This document shows, in pieces, positions 1 to 11,612 of a DNA stretch of 60,000 nucleotides. The DNA is from Owenia fusiformis (lineage: Eukaryota > Annelida > Polychaeta > Sabellida > Oweniidae). Both the position numbers and the translations under genes were made by a program. The notes under the pieces are model-generated. The model did not search any database. It was not told the DNA's origin and saw only the letters and a list, made by a program, of their open reading frames with translations. Each line of letters begins with the position of its first letter. The first letter of the stretch is position 1. The stretch lies in assembly GCA_903813345.2 (NCBI GenBank), contig CAIIXF020000004.1, positions 13,540,196 through 13,600,195 of the forward strand. Direction: 5' to 3'.

Positions 1-33
1 TACATCGTCAACATCACGGCAAACGACTTCAAC

Positions 34-109
34 ATGGCCAGGAACTCATCAGATCAAGTCGCCACAACAAACCCATGTAAAGCATGCTGTTTAAAGTATG
101 TGTGGCAAG
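34..109 (+). CDS. Orphan or alternative first exon of a TauE/SafE-family gene
   Basis: The ATG at 34 opens 25 codons ending ...CLKYVWQ plus one base, followed by a GT donor at 110 (GTGGGT). The CLKYVWQG ending and the phase-1 donor match the first exons at 3621-3669 and 11613-11703. Spliced to exon 2 at 4087 it would keep frame and give a 432-aa protein. It may be an alternative promoter and first exon of the downstream gene, or all that is left of a third tandem gene copy. The frame stays open upstream to the window edge. At 16 there is ACG GCA AAC GAC TTC AAC where the second gene has ATG GCA AAC GAC TTC AAC, so the older start seems lost. Confidence 0.55.
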
Positions 110-201
110 GTGGGTTCAGAATTTTATTAACTACAATGACATATAACTATCGTGCGTCAGTCATTCAGTTTAGAGTATTGATGTACATTCGTTGAAGGTG
201 C

Positions 202-1540
202 ATATGATACGACGTCAGATACTGTACATCACGGCGTAACAGTGTAATTGTTCATTTTACCGACAAAATGTAAAGATTTACGCGATAAATATGCGCAATG
301 CTCCTCCAAGTAATTGCAAACGTTTTAATATTCGTGGAATCTTCTTAAAAACTTCAAGTTTTGTTCAGATTAATGTGCGCTTCAATACAATTCTATATTC
401 AAAAAGGTTGTGTCACGATATACAGAATTAGAATCACCAGAAAGAAGACATTTCAAACCCTACCCGTTTTCTTCTTTGTCGCGTTTTTCGGCCCTGCGCT
501 CTCGTTGTCGCACCGTCTTTCTAGACTCTTTCACAATGCCCCTTGTCATATTCAACTGATAAACACAGACGGGAAGATATTAAGGATTGTTAAATGCATT
601 ATTTGTAATTTATTTTAACTCGAATATTTAGTTTTATTTATTTAAAGCAATGAATAATAAAGGAGAACATATAATACGCTAACGGCGTAACGTCTTATTT
701 TGTAAAGGCTTCACTTGGGGTTGCGGTGATAAAACGATGTCTATCTCACTATATACTGGTTCAAATTTAATGAAATTAATTGTATGTAGTAAGGGGTATA
801 TTTAAAAGAACATGCTGAAACATTGGAAAGTTTTGAATGTTTATCCCTTTATTAGAAATATTTGAACTCAAAAAATGAAACGTAATTTTGTGAATTTTTC
901 ACATGGCTTCACTTCATATTTCTTTCAATTTATACTTCTTACAGACTGAATTTTAATCGAAATGATATAGTTTTTTGATAAAAATATAGAATATGATATG
1001 CCTTTCGGGAATCAAAAAAGAATATTTCACCTTTTAAGCGATTTAATGTTTAATTGATCAAAATATATATCTTGTTGGTACGAAATTCTGCCTGTCGACA
1101 CTTTTTTTGCATAAATATAAGCGTTAAGTTAGCATTGTTATATTATGACGTCATCACACAGAATCTGTTTGTCTTTTCCAAAATGGTGAATTTAAATATT
1201 GTGAAAATTTGAGAAAGATCCGTTGGGAAATGAAAAAGTTATCTTCATTTTTCGTTTAAAATTAAAATCACTTTTCTTCAAAATGTTACAGTCGACACCC
1301 AGTTTTAGCATAGAAAGTCGCATAGTACGGCTTGCGTGATTCTCATTTAAAAAGTCCCAAATCAGTTATGTGGAATTCTGATAGGCAAAATATTTCATGG
1401 ACATACGTGTTCAACTGATGACGAAAAATTGTAGAAAAATATGATTTTGCTGTCGAGATATTGCGGTTTTAAAAGTAAGTACGCATGTAAAAATGCAGTA
1501 AAATGCCGCGATGTACAGTATCTGACGTCGTATCATATAT
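202..1540. mobile_element. Non-autonomous TIR element, 1.34 kb
   Basis: Inverted ends of about 36 bp with the core GATACGACGTCAGATACTG lie at 202-237 and, reversed, at 1505-1540, differing at a few bases. The interior is AT-rich with no credible transposase; the short ORF at 361-618 resembles nothing. The superfamily cannot be assigned. Confidence 0.7.
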
Positions 1541-2069
1541 GGTCAACTGATCAGAAACATTAATATTTTACAACTACATTGTAGTTTCATAATGAACCGA
1601 GCAGTGCAATAATGGTAAACAGTGATCACATAGCTTTGTGTTTTTTGACATTTTCAACTTTTTAGTAATTGTTGTTTATTATATTATAATCGCCTTCACA
1701 CTTTAACTGTGCAAATAGAGGTGGCAAAGAGGCATTCAAACCTTAGAACTACTCGGAACTGTCAATTTTCGTAAATTTTCGATTGCGACCCCCGGGCGCG
1801 ACCCATCCGAAATTCCGAAGAAACCATAAACTAAGAAACTGCAAAAAGGCGTTTATAGTTAGAGAAGGCAGAGTTCAGAACGCCTTCAAGCAGCTACATG
1901 TACTTTGCCGAATTGATGTTTCAATTGGAATTTTATCAATTACGGGTAACATGTACAACAACTTTTGGGAATGCTTTAGTTATTGCACGATTATGACACT
2001 ATAGCCGCCGACGATCCCAAACCTTGTTCATCTGCTTGTGCTTGATTTTTGGATAGCAACCATGACATC
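1541..2069. other. Spacer between two TIR elements
   Basis: AT-rich unique-looking DNA with a short GC-richer patch near 1785-1815. No supported gene, RNA or repeat. Confidence 0.4.
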
Positions 2070-2071
2070 TA

Positions 2072-3148
2072 CAGGGTGTTCCAAAGGAAACAGGACTGGT
2101 GCTTGCATTTTGTTAAATATGCACTAATTGTCTTCAAAATTTTACATAATGTACTTTCATGTATCGTTACTAAGACTGCAAAGTTTTGACAAAATATATG
2201 AAACTCGGGTAGAGTTATGGTTGCTATAGTAACATGATATCGCAATACCCGGGGCAACATTCCACGCAAAAGGTTACAGAGACATTAAGCATTTTGTTCA
2301 TCCCATATCATTTCGTACATGCCATATCAAAGTTGAAATGCAACTAACTGGTGGGTACTGGGTATTACATTTGTTTTACATCATTTGATATTCCTATGTA
2401 TCCTCTACTTTGAAAGATAGGCTCCTCTTTGGTCAGTACAAGAGTAGTACTCTGTATCCATGTCCCAAACACATGAGTGAACCCATTTGAGGACATGTCA
2501 CGCAGGGTCGATTGGACAATTTGGAGAAGGTCATTCTCATCTTTAAGGTCTTACAGCACTGTTTAGCATTCCGTTCTCAATATTAGTAAAAATTAGATAT
2601 TGCATGATCAGAAGAGTATGGTACATGGTTTTAGACCTCAAGACCTAGCTCCTCTATAGCTGCATGGTCTTTAATGCTGACCTGCGGGCAGGCGCACTAT
2701 CAAGGTGGATGACTGGCTTCAAATTGGGTCTTTTCAAAAACTCAACCTTGAGTTGTTCAAACTGTTACACATAGTGATATTCCAAGAAATTGAATAAATA
2801 GTATTATCATTATGAAATCATACTTGAATCTGAGTTGTATCGCAACATCTTTACAACAAAGCAACTAATAAAATAAAAAAGAAATGTTCTATTATAATAG
2901 GTGAATTAGATACTTTCTTCGGTAATACAAAAAATGTTAGATATCACATTCCCAGGAAAAAGTTGCCCCGGGTATTGGGATGTCATGTTACTATAGTAAC
3001 CATAACTCTAACCGCATTTCATCATTTTTTCTGAAACTTTACAATTTTAGTTGCAATACTTCAAGGTACATTATGTAAAATTTTGAAGACAACTGGTTCA
3101 AAATTGACAAAATGCCAGCACCAGTCCTGTTACTTTTGGAACACCCTG
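2072..3148. mobile_element. Mariner-type foldback element with ~200-bp arms
   Basis: Long inverted arms at about 2072-2270 and 2950-3148 begin with CAGGGTGTTCCAAA and are flanked by TA on both sides (2070-2071 and 3149-3150). That is the terminus and target duplication of Tc1/mariner elements. The middle, about 680 bp, has no ORF. Two more elements with closely similar ends occur at 31270 and 44769. Confidence 0.8.
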
Positions 3149-3150
3149 TA

Positions 3151-3620
3151 TATTCCATCTTAAGTTCAATCAAGGCTGTACTTGATTTACTGCTGTTTAA
3201 TTATAAAAAAGCATTTTGATGCTCAAAATTAACTTAAAATGTATTAAACCCTAGAAACACACTCACACATCTATTGTGTTACACTTTTATTGCCATTACC
3301 ATATTGTATATATCTTTATAGTGATGCACCGCTTTAACAACCATGGCCATGGTTTAGACAGCTCGTTAATGATGAATGGAAATAGAACTGGATTCTAGTT
3401 CAATAACCTCGTTTTTTAATATAATAAGGTAGACATCAGGACTTGATTTTGATTTAAATAAGGCCGGTCAATCATCGTCAAACGATCCAACGAACGCAAA
3501 ATCACGAAGATAATTTATAGAGTGTACCTTATTCAAAGTACACGTACTGTAGCTTAATAAATTTCTACATATGATAATTTATGTCGGGATAACAGCTAAT
3601 TAATGATGATAAAATAACGA
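3151..3620. other. Upstream region of the first transporter-like gene
   Basis: No ORF or repeat recognised. It should contain the promoter for the exon beginning at 3621, but no clear TATA box with consensus spacing was identified. Confidence 0.35.
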
Positions 3621-6447
3621 ATGGCACCAAACAAATGTAAAGAGTTTTGTTTGAAGTATGTATGGCAGGGTAAGTTCATTTAGCATTGAATTTCGTTAAT
3701 TGTAGTGACACATTCTTCATTTTACCTATGACCTTTCAATGGATATCATCACATTTTTGGTGGTGAAATTCAAAAACAATTTTTACTTTAGACCTTTGGT
3801 CGTTCGGGGTACAGAAAACGTTTGTGCCTAGCCTTGCGGGGTGTATTTGACAATATTACCCCTACTCTTCGGTCTATATTTCTTAATTATAAAGCAAATA
3901 TTTTATTCTATTTAGGGCACTACCCACATTTCAATGATTTTTGCGTGTATTACCCTCGCCCCACGGACTAGGGGCAATACATGCTGCGAAAATCATTGCG
4001 CAACAGCTGACCATCAATGACCATTCACTTTATGTTTTGATTAATTGATATGAATTTAAATTGATATTTTGCACGATTATATATAGGGAAGTCTCAACCA
4101 GCAACAAAGAAGAACGATACCCCGCAGCTGCGAGAAGGCATCCCTGCTAGAATTGAGAGTTTTCGAAATAAGCATAAGCGATTGATGAGCATTGTGATAC
4201 CCGCATCCGTAGTTCTATTCCTGTGGGTCGCGTATGGTATAAAGAAGAACATATGGGGACTGTTTGTGGATAACTACTTCATGTCTGTCACCATGGTATT
4301 TGGAGCAGTGTTTGCAGGTATGAAGTTCATGAAAATAATCCGTTTGCTTACTTAACAATGTATGACGGTAGCAAAATAAAATGGTATGCAGACGCGTTCA
4401 TTGACTGGGTCGAATATTTTACCTTCATCCCTATTCATGTAATTTAACTTAAATGATAAACATGTTTTGTTTATGAATTGCTTTGCACCGTATGTGTATT
4501 CAAGTTATGAACAATCATAAAAGATTTATTGTCCTTCCTTGCAATACTTTTTTTGCGATACCTTGAACATGTCGACTGACAAAGAATATCGCAATATATC
4601 AACGATAATTGAGCTGACATTTTGCCCTCATACAGGTGAATGTGTTTTGATAATATTATGAATTTTAACAAACTATGCACTTATGGTTAACGTCATAACT
4701 TTATCTTACCGTTGTCCTTGATTTTGGAGACAAGTGACGTAGTTAGATGTTTTGTTCATCGTAACTTTTAACAAAACTTTTTGATTTTTTTCATAAAAAT
4801 GATTTGTGTTTTTCTTTGTGATTATTTGTGTTTTTCATTATGATGATTTGTGCTTTTCATTGTGATGAAATGTTTCATTTCATGATAATGATTTGTTTTT
4901 TTATGATTTTTCGTAACAATGAATCGTGTATTTTTCATGATAATTATTTGTGTGTTTTTCATGATGATGATTTGTGTTATTTCATGATACTTTTATGTGT
5001 TTTCATTGTAATGCTTTCTGTTTTTATTATTCGTCTTTTGTTCAGAATAATGACTTATTTCATGTCATTGTTATGTCATGTTATTTCATGATAGTTTTTT
5101 TTTCTTTTCATAATAATGCTTAGAATTGTATCACGATAATGATTTGCTTTTCCATTATAATGATTTGTTTTTCATGAAAACAATATGTGTTTTTCATGAT
5201 AACGATTTTTTTGTCATAATGATTTTTTTTCAAAATGACGATTTGTTTTGTTTTTCATTATACCGGTTTTCAGTGATTATTATGTTTTTCACGGTGCTTT
5301 TTTCATTTTAATTATTTTTTTCATAATAACGATATGTGTTTTTCAAGAGTTGTGCTTTTTCCTGATAACGATATGTGTTATTCATGATATGATGTGTATT
5401 TTTCATGATAGCGATATGTGTTTTGCATGATAACAATTCGTTTTTGTTTTTTCAGGGTTGACAGGCCAAGCATCTGCTGCTATCGCATTCCCAGTTATGA
5501 CGCTAGTGTTCAAGATTCCCCCACCAGTTGCAAGAGATGTGGCTGTGATGATACAATCTGGAGGGATGTCAGCCAGCACATTCACGATATTCTACATGGG
5601 CGTCACTGTTGAATATTATTCCATAATATGCTGCAGTATTGGAGGAATATTTGGAGTTATTTTCGGACTTGAGTATGTTGATGAACACATTGCACCAGAT
5701 CAAACAAAGTTTGCGTTCGTTTCGATATGGTTTGCCTATGCTTTTGCCCTTTTCTTGCTCAACTGTAAGGTTAAAGGACGTAGGACTTTTTCTAGAGTAC
5801 CGTTTATAAACGCGTGGAAGCTTTGCGTGTTTTTAATCACTGGTTTTATCGGTGGATTGTTCACATCTATTACAGCAAGTGGGATGGGCATTAGTCACTT
5901 TAGTGTGTTGACCTTAATGTTCGGTGTTAGCGAAAAAACTGCAGCCCCGACTTCCGTAGTATTACTTGCTGGTAGTTCCATATTTACCTTTTTCTGGCGC
6001 CTAGTCATGCACGGAGACATCAGTGCTGAGGCCTGGAACTATTTCCTTGTTTCCATTGAAATCGTTGTATTTTTTGCTCCACTTGGGTCTTTACTAGGCA
6101 GCTATTTGAATCGTTTAGTCTGTGCTTTTATCATATATGTACTTGCAATCGTTGGGTTCATAGGAGCCTTTGTCATTGTCCCTTTAACCCCGCCTCTAAT
6201 TGGACTATCTGTAGGACTTACGGTTTGTGGGTTTCTATTTTTCTTAGCACTCATGTTTGTTGGAGGGAGAATTCTCGAAGATGTTGTGAGGCTAGAGAAA
6301 CAAGAAGAAAATGTCATATATCTGTTTGACATAGTTACTGGTGTAATGGCAGGTCAACACAAACGTAACGATGCTGTTATAGCAAATGACAACAAGGCAA
6401 CGGAAAAGCCCATTACACAAGAAAAGGAAATTACCGTAATTGACTAA
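3621..6447 (+). CDS. TauE/SafE-family membrane transporter-like protein, copy 1 (3 exons)
   Basis: Exons 3621-3669, 4087-4317 and 5456-6447 join at phase 1 each time (split Gly codons) to give 423 aa. The start has an in-frame TAA two codons upstream. The first hydrophobic stretch is at about residues 50-68, and the TauE/SafE-like region runs from about 94 to 370 with some eight predicted membrane segments in two repeats. Signature stretches are AAIAFPVMTLVFKIPPPV early in repeat 1, and TASGMGISHFSVLTLMFGVS followed by AAPTSVVLL in repeat 2. The C-tail is charged. Bacterial TauE/SafE (DUF81) proteins export sulfite or organosulfonates; the substrate of animal members is unknown to me, so transport of a sulfur anion is only inference. 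A paralogue with identical exon structure lies 8 kb downstream. An alternative first exon may lie at 34-109. Confidence 0.85.
3787..3999. repeat. Foldback repeats in intron 1 of copy 1
   Basis: Positions 3787-3893 resemble half of the palindrome seen at 9038-9196 and 39874-39988 (CGGTCTATATT end, CACAAACG core). Positions 3931-3999 form a separate hairpin with arms CAATGATTTTTGCG and CGAAAATCATTG around a GC-rich loop. Confidence 0.6.
4318..4779. other. Unique part of intron 2, copy 1
   Basis: AT-rich intron sequence ahead of the minisatellite; nothing else recognised. Confidence 0.4.
4780..5452. repeat. T-rich minisatellite in intron 2 of copy 1
   Basis: Degenerate tandem units of about 24-30 bp with consensus like TTTTTCATGATAATGATTTG run right up to the splice acceptor at 5455. 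The strand-biased pyrimidine content produces several spurious short ORFs. The matching intron of copy 2 lacks the array, so it expanded after duplication. Confidence 0.8.
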
Positions 6448-7626
6448 CGAGACAAAACCCGTTTTAGTTAATTTGTGATCGTAAATATTGAATGTCGAAC
6501 ATGTAAGTTAAAGATCTCAGATTAGAATCCATGATGATTTCATTTATATGCAGCGTTTTAAATGTAGTTGGGATGGATGGAATGACGAAGCGTTCAATTA
6601 ATGGGGTGGGAGCAACCACTATCAACCACATTTGCAGCATGGGACACAATATGTTGATAATAACTACTACGTCTTGAAGTTCTTCTAAATGAAACGAAAT
6701 GTTGAAAGGTCATCATGATTTAACCTTTAGATAAACAACGACGCGGATTATTTTACACGTCATATATATCGACAATATAAGAAAAATCTTTGGATGGCAT
6801 GGGTTTCATTTTTATTTACAAGAAAATCGTATTTCGAGGCAAGTTGTTTCAACCACACACGTCATGTCACGTGATGTAAAGTTTCTGCTCTGAAAATGAA
6901 ATCAATTTTGCAGCGAAAATAGACTAGAGCTGATTTTATACCCTGATATCATGACAAAATGAACTTTTGGAATTGTTGATGGTTAACCATCGTAAAGTAT
7001 GGCCTTCATACGGTAAGATAGCATAAATATATCTAAATCAAGTATGGTTTGAGAACAACTTTAAAGGTCGTGTGTTTTCACTCCTTTTCAAAGCCTCAAT
7101 ACAGCATGTTTCTGTGCATATATATAATACATTTTGATAATAATTTTTATTTACATGTTTGATCTTTCATTCCCTGTAAAAAAATAAATTGATAAAATAT
7201 TGATGGAGTGGGAGCTGTTCGAATAGCCCCTACTTTTATCCAGAGTAATTATTGAAGGAGCGAAATGAATTTATTGAACTAAATTGATGAAAAGGAATAT
7301 AATTGATTATATTCTTTATTCTTATATTTATATTGTTTTCTATAGCACTTTTGATAGTTATTTATACATATACATCCTTTAAACTTCATAAACATGTTCA
7401 TCTCATGGCTCATTATTATGGCAAAAAGAAACGACAAAGGTCTAAAGAAATGCAAAATTAACTATATGAAAACAGTTAATCAAAGTCAATGTGTAACCAT
7501 GTATGATGTGATGTTATTTTATTTACCGTATTTACCATCTCAATGATGGGAAAATAGAATATATTGAAAAATATGAATAGTGAAAATAATACATGTTGAT
7601 CGAGGAAGGTTGAACATACACTGTAT
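6448..7626. other. 3' flank of transporter-like copy 1
   Basis: AT-rich; includes an AATAAA at 7183-7188 that could be a distal polyadenylation signal. No gene is supported. Confidence 0.35.
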
Positions 7627-7748
7627 AAAAATAGAGGATATCCTATGATTTATGAGTGATATGATTTTTATCCACGAATGGATATGATCAATATCCATGA
7701 GTGGATTAAAATCATATCACGAGTAAATCATAGGATGTTCTTTTTATT
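7627..7748. repeat. Palindromic foldback, ~120 bp
   Basis: Arms such as ATCCTATGATTTATGAGTGA on the left and TCACGAGTAAATCATAGGAT on the right fold around a TATGATCAATA centre. Short MITE-like palindrome, no coding content. Confidence 0.75.
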
Positions 7749-9037
7749 CCATAGTTAAAGTCATCATCAGAATCGTCGGAAAGTAAGTTATTTAATTCGA
7801 ATTTCCAAACGATCCGGCGATGTTGACACTTAGCCTCGTTTTGAGTCTGAAGTAGCAAAAATCCATAAACCATCGCATACGACGTCGTATGTCATGGCTA
7901 AAAAACCGTATGTTATGGTTAAGTGAAAATTTGTCAAAAATATCATATTTTACCACTGATTACAAAAATACCGTTTTTATTTTTACATGTTATCCTATGA
8001 ATATCATGCTAACTATGGAATAATAAAGAGTATTGCTTGCAAATAACAATCAATCCTAGTCTTTATTTGCTTCGAATTGTATGTTACAACCAATTATCAT
8101 TACTATGTTTGTTTTATGTTTATTAATTATTTAAAATACACACAAAATACAATATATGAACTGGGTGACACTTTAAAAAGTGTATATTCCCAATATTAGG
8201 CAAAAATAATACACGTGTGTTGTCATACCTATTGAATGCAGTTGGGGACCTGCCTATGTATTCATCTATTTGAACGAAAGTATTGATTTGTCACATCATA
8301 ATAGACCAAATGAGATAACGTCTTGGCATAATGTCAAAAGTGTTCTTGAATACAATTATACCAATGATTGCAAATATACTTACACTGTAGTTTGAACATT
8401 ATTTGGAACAGAGGCAAAATCAGGGGGTACAGCAGAGCTAAAGGAAATATAAGTCAGTTTAGTAAAAAAACAAAAACAACAACAAAAAACACAAAAAACA
8501 ACATAACTGTATGTGATTGAAATGTTACCATATGGGTCAGATATACTGAGCAATCATATTGAGAGCAGTTTTGTTCTTTGAAGAAACCAAAAAAAGAGCA
8601 TCCATACTGACAGAACGCAGACAATAGCTGCATATATGGAACACAAATATATGCAGCTGCATATAACAAACATCCACGGAGAATACTGACTTCATATACG
8701 AGTACTGTCACTGAGTATATTTGCTTATATGCAGACATACTTTGCATATTTGCTGTTTACTTGTGATTATATGCAACCCAGAAACTGCATATACCTGCTT
8801 TTTTGTGATAGACAAATATAAGCTCATACAAGATAGAGCATTCAGTCTCAAATGATGTGGGGTAGGTAAGATCCAGTCTCCAAGTCCATAGGCGTTTCAA
8901 AGGGTCAACATCCATTCACAAAAGCCGTCGCCATAATCCATAAAACACAACAATTCACAATGGTCATCAGGAGAAAACTGTGGCTGGTTTCGATCCTTAT
9001 TTCTCAACCAGTAATGCCATAGCCGGGATTAACCTCA
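7749..9037. other. Intergenic, AT-rich with A-rich tract
   Basis: Holds an A/C-rich tract at 8462-8506 and repeated ATATGCAGCTGCATAT-like words around 8630-8670. A short dispersed repeat lies at 8826-8881. No gene seen. Confidence 0.4.
8826..8881 (+). repeat. Short dispersed repeat (partner at 36.5 kb)
   Basis: CATTCAGTCTCAAATGATGT and its flanks recur in reverse complement at 36478-36535, about 80-90% identical by eye. Confidence 0.6.
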
Positions 9038-9196
9038 AATATAGACGAACAGGTGTTTTATCGACGAATACAGACCGCAGGGCTATGCACAAACGTTTTC
9101 TTTCGAACGACCAAGGGGAGTGATGGGTTTGAAGGCTTTTGTGCCTAGCCCTAAGGTCTGTATTTGTCAATATAACACCTGCTCTGAGGTCTATAT
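9038..9196. repeat. Palindromic element with GGTCTATATT ends
   Basis: The left arm AATACAGACCGCAGGGCTA pairs with TAGCCCTAAGGTCTGTATT on the right; the outer ends are AATATAGAC and GGTCTATATT. Related copies are at 3787-3893 (half) and 39874-39988. Confidence 0.7.
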
Positions 9197-10032
9197 TACG
9201 ATTATAGTTAAGTTGTTAACATACAGTAGTTAAGGGATGTCCCCCAGAAAGGGATTGAAGCACTGAATCTAAAGTCAATACCAGAGAAAAGATATTGCAT
9301 TATTGATCATTGAGAAGAGTGACTTGTAGTTAAGACAATCATTTATCTTAATACTTTGGGTTGTTTGAAATGCCACTAAGGATATGCTGAAGGCAAATGG
9401 TGCTATAGTTGTGATTGTAAACAAACATTTATTTTAATACTTTTAAATTGTTTAAAATGCCACAGATGCTGATTTCAAAAGATTTCAAAAAGTTTTCTCA
9501 AATCTGACTATGTGTAACATTATGCTTCTATAAAATTTATACGCATGTGCGCACAGTCACATTAGTAAAAAATCAGATCTTAAAGATGTTGCTATAAAAC
9601 ATTATTTACTGGTTTCTACTCCAGTGATTTTGCATAAATCATGAAACGCTCATCACCAGACACCTCAAAACAAACATTGTCCTCTTTGTGACAAGAGGAA
9701 AAATGTTTGACAATATGTTCTGCTTATGGCAAGGTAAAGATACATTTCTGGGACAATTCATCCTAAGATTTTAGAAAAACTAATTCACAAAAATACAGTT
9801 GAATAACATGCTAGAAATGTATCTACATATAACACAATTAACTGTGGTTTTTGTTACATATTAATGTCAAAAGAAGTAACATTTTTGAAGTGAAACTTAC
9901 ACGCTACCTTGACGTTAATAGATTTACTGAAATGTATCTTGTATTGCTTTCAACTTTTACTTCACTGCTACCACTAGCCGGCAGGGTTGACATATGCTGT
10001 TACCCGACAAGTTTGACACACAGCGGAGTATT
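9197..10032. other. Intergenic, no feature seen
   Basis: AT-rich sequence between two palindromic elements. No ORF, splice pattern or repeat that I can support. Confidence 0.35.
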
Positions 10033-10170
10033 GCCTTGGTCACATTTGCCCCGATTTTCACCACGGCGCCCGGCCGATTGAGTATTTTGTTCAAAATGTA
10101 TTACAACATTGAACAAAACACTCAATCGGTCGGACGCCGTAGTGAAAATTGGAGAAAATGTGACCTAGGC
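10033..10170. repeat. Palindromic MITE, CCTTGGTCACAT family
   Basis: Near-perfect 138-bp palindrome: GCCTTGGTCACAT at the left and ATGTGACCTAGGC at the right, with inner arms CGGCCGATTGAGTATTTTGT and its inverse. It is flanked by TA. Further copies lie at 50970, 58247, 58780 and 58939. Confidence 0.8.
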
Positions 10171-10322
10171 ATTAGCTAGTGCGCTTTGATGACCTTTGTG
10201 GAAAACATGTGAGCATGTAATTTGCAACGCATCGGCTCATTGTTTTCTCGTGATATCGAGGAATGTTCATCTGCACTAGCCCGCGGGTAGTTCAAAAACG
10301 CGGCCTTACTTTCAACGCTTCC

Positions 10323-11063
10323 TGGTCATCTCAACCCCAAGTCAACTCAACCCAGTCCACTCAACCCCAAGTCAACTCAACCCCAAGTCAAGTCAACCCC
10401 AGTAAAACTCAACCCCAAGTCAACTCAACCCTGTAAAACTCAACCCCAGTAAAACTCAACCCCTATATTTCTATATATTGAGAAACTTATAAGAAAGTTT
10501 ATTTCATAAAAATAATTCTGATTATTCAGATTGTGATTTTCATTCTTAGACTCCAAAATCTCAACATGGTACTAATAGGATTAAAATATGGGTCATTTAA
10601 TTAATCTTGCTAATACATTTGTTTTGTTGAAATTTCCTATGAGGTTGACACTCGTGATTATTGTTTTGTTAATGCATGTTCATACAAATAAAAAGTTATA
10701 TTATATTGTTAATTATTTCTAAATTATCTAAAATTTGATTCAAAAGATGTCTTGAATAAAATAATAGTGACAACTTGATGAATTATCCTTGAGCCTTAAC
10801 CGTTTTTTTGAGCACTTTTACAACTTTCTATTCAATGTATCATGCAAAATGCTAGATTTTCAGAAACGAATGACTTAAATTATTCATAATAAAAAAATTA
10901 AATTAGACATTGTACAAATGAATAGGGTTGAGTTTTACAGGGTTGAGTTGACTTGGGGTTGAGTTTTACTGGGGTTGACTTAACTTGGGGTTGACTTAAC
11001 TTGGGGTTGAGTTGACTTGGGGTTGAGTTGGACTGTGTTGAGATGACTTTGGGTTGAGATGAC
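10323..11063. mobile_element. TIR element whose ends are short tandem repeats
   Basis: The outer TIR is GGTCATCTCAACCC. Inside, the left end holds about ten tandem units of the AACTCAACCCCAAGTC or AACCCCAGTAAAACTC type, and the right end holds their reverse complement (10922-11063). The AT-rich middle of about 470 bp is non-coding. This is a foldback-type element with repeated subterminal motifs. Confidence 0.75.
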
Positions 11064-11612
11064 CTGTCACCCTTTCAACTATGATAGCGCGCTACGACCC
11101 CTTGCACCATGAGAGCAAAACCTCCCCCAAACGTCTTTTTTGCTTTTCCAATGATCGATACAACATAGCAATGCTATTCCTGAATTTTTAAGGTTGCCAA
11201 ATCAAAAAATCCCAAATACGATATACTGAGTAGTACTTGATATGACTTATTGGTTGAGTATTTACGAACATATGGGAGAAGCGATGGGGAACCACGGACA
11301 AAAAAACATAGACTACAAGGTGTAGTTGTTTATAAATAAAAACAACTTTCATTCGTAAGGTAACCCCGCACCGATGCAAGATAGCCTGAAAACAGACTAA
11401 TATCATGATGACTTGTTTTGTTTAGAACGTACATAAAGCTCCCGGATAAAACAATTTAGCAGCTCCAAAACGATTATTTTTAAGGAATTGTAGGAGTTTC
11501 GTCTTCCTGATAGAATTGATATTTTAGCGTTCGTTACATGAAAGTGAAAAAGCGTGAAAGAGCAAATTAATTTTAAGTTTTTTTAAATATAATAGTGATA
11601 GACAATTACGTG
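11064..11612. other. Upstream region of transporter-like copy 2
   Basis: Contains presumed promoter sequence for the gene at 11613. No motif can be assigned with confidence. Confidence 0.35.

Noticed and set aside
4828-5430. Overlapping Phe/Met/Ile-rich ORFs
   Set aside because: By-products of the T-rich minisatellite in intron 2.
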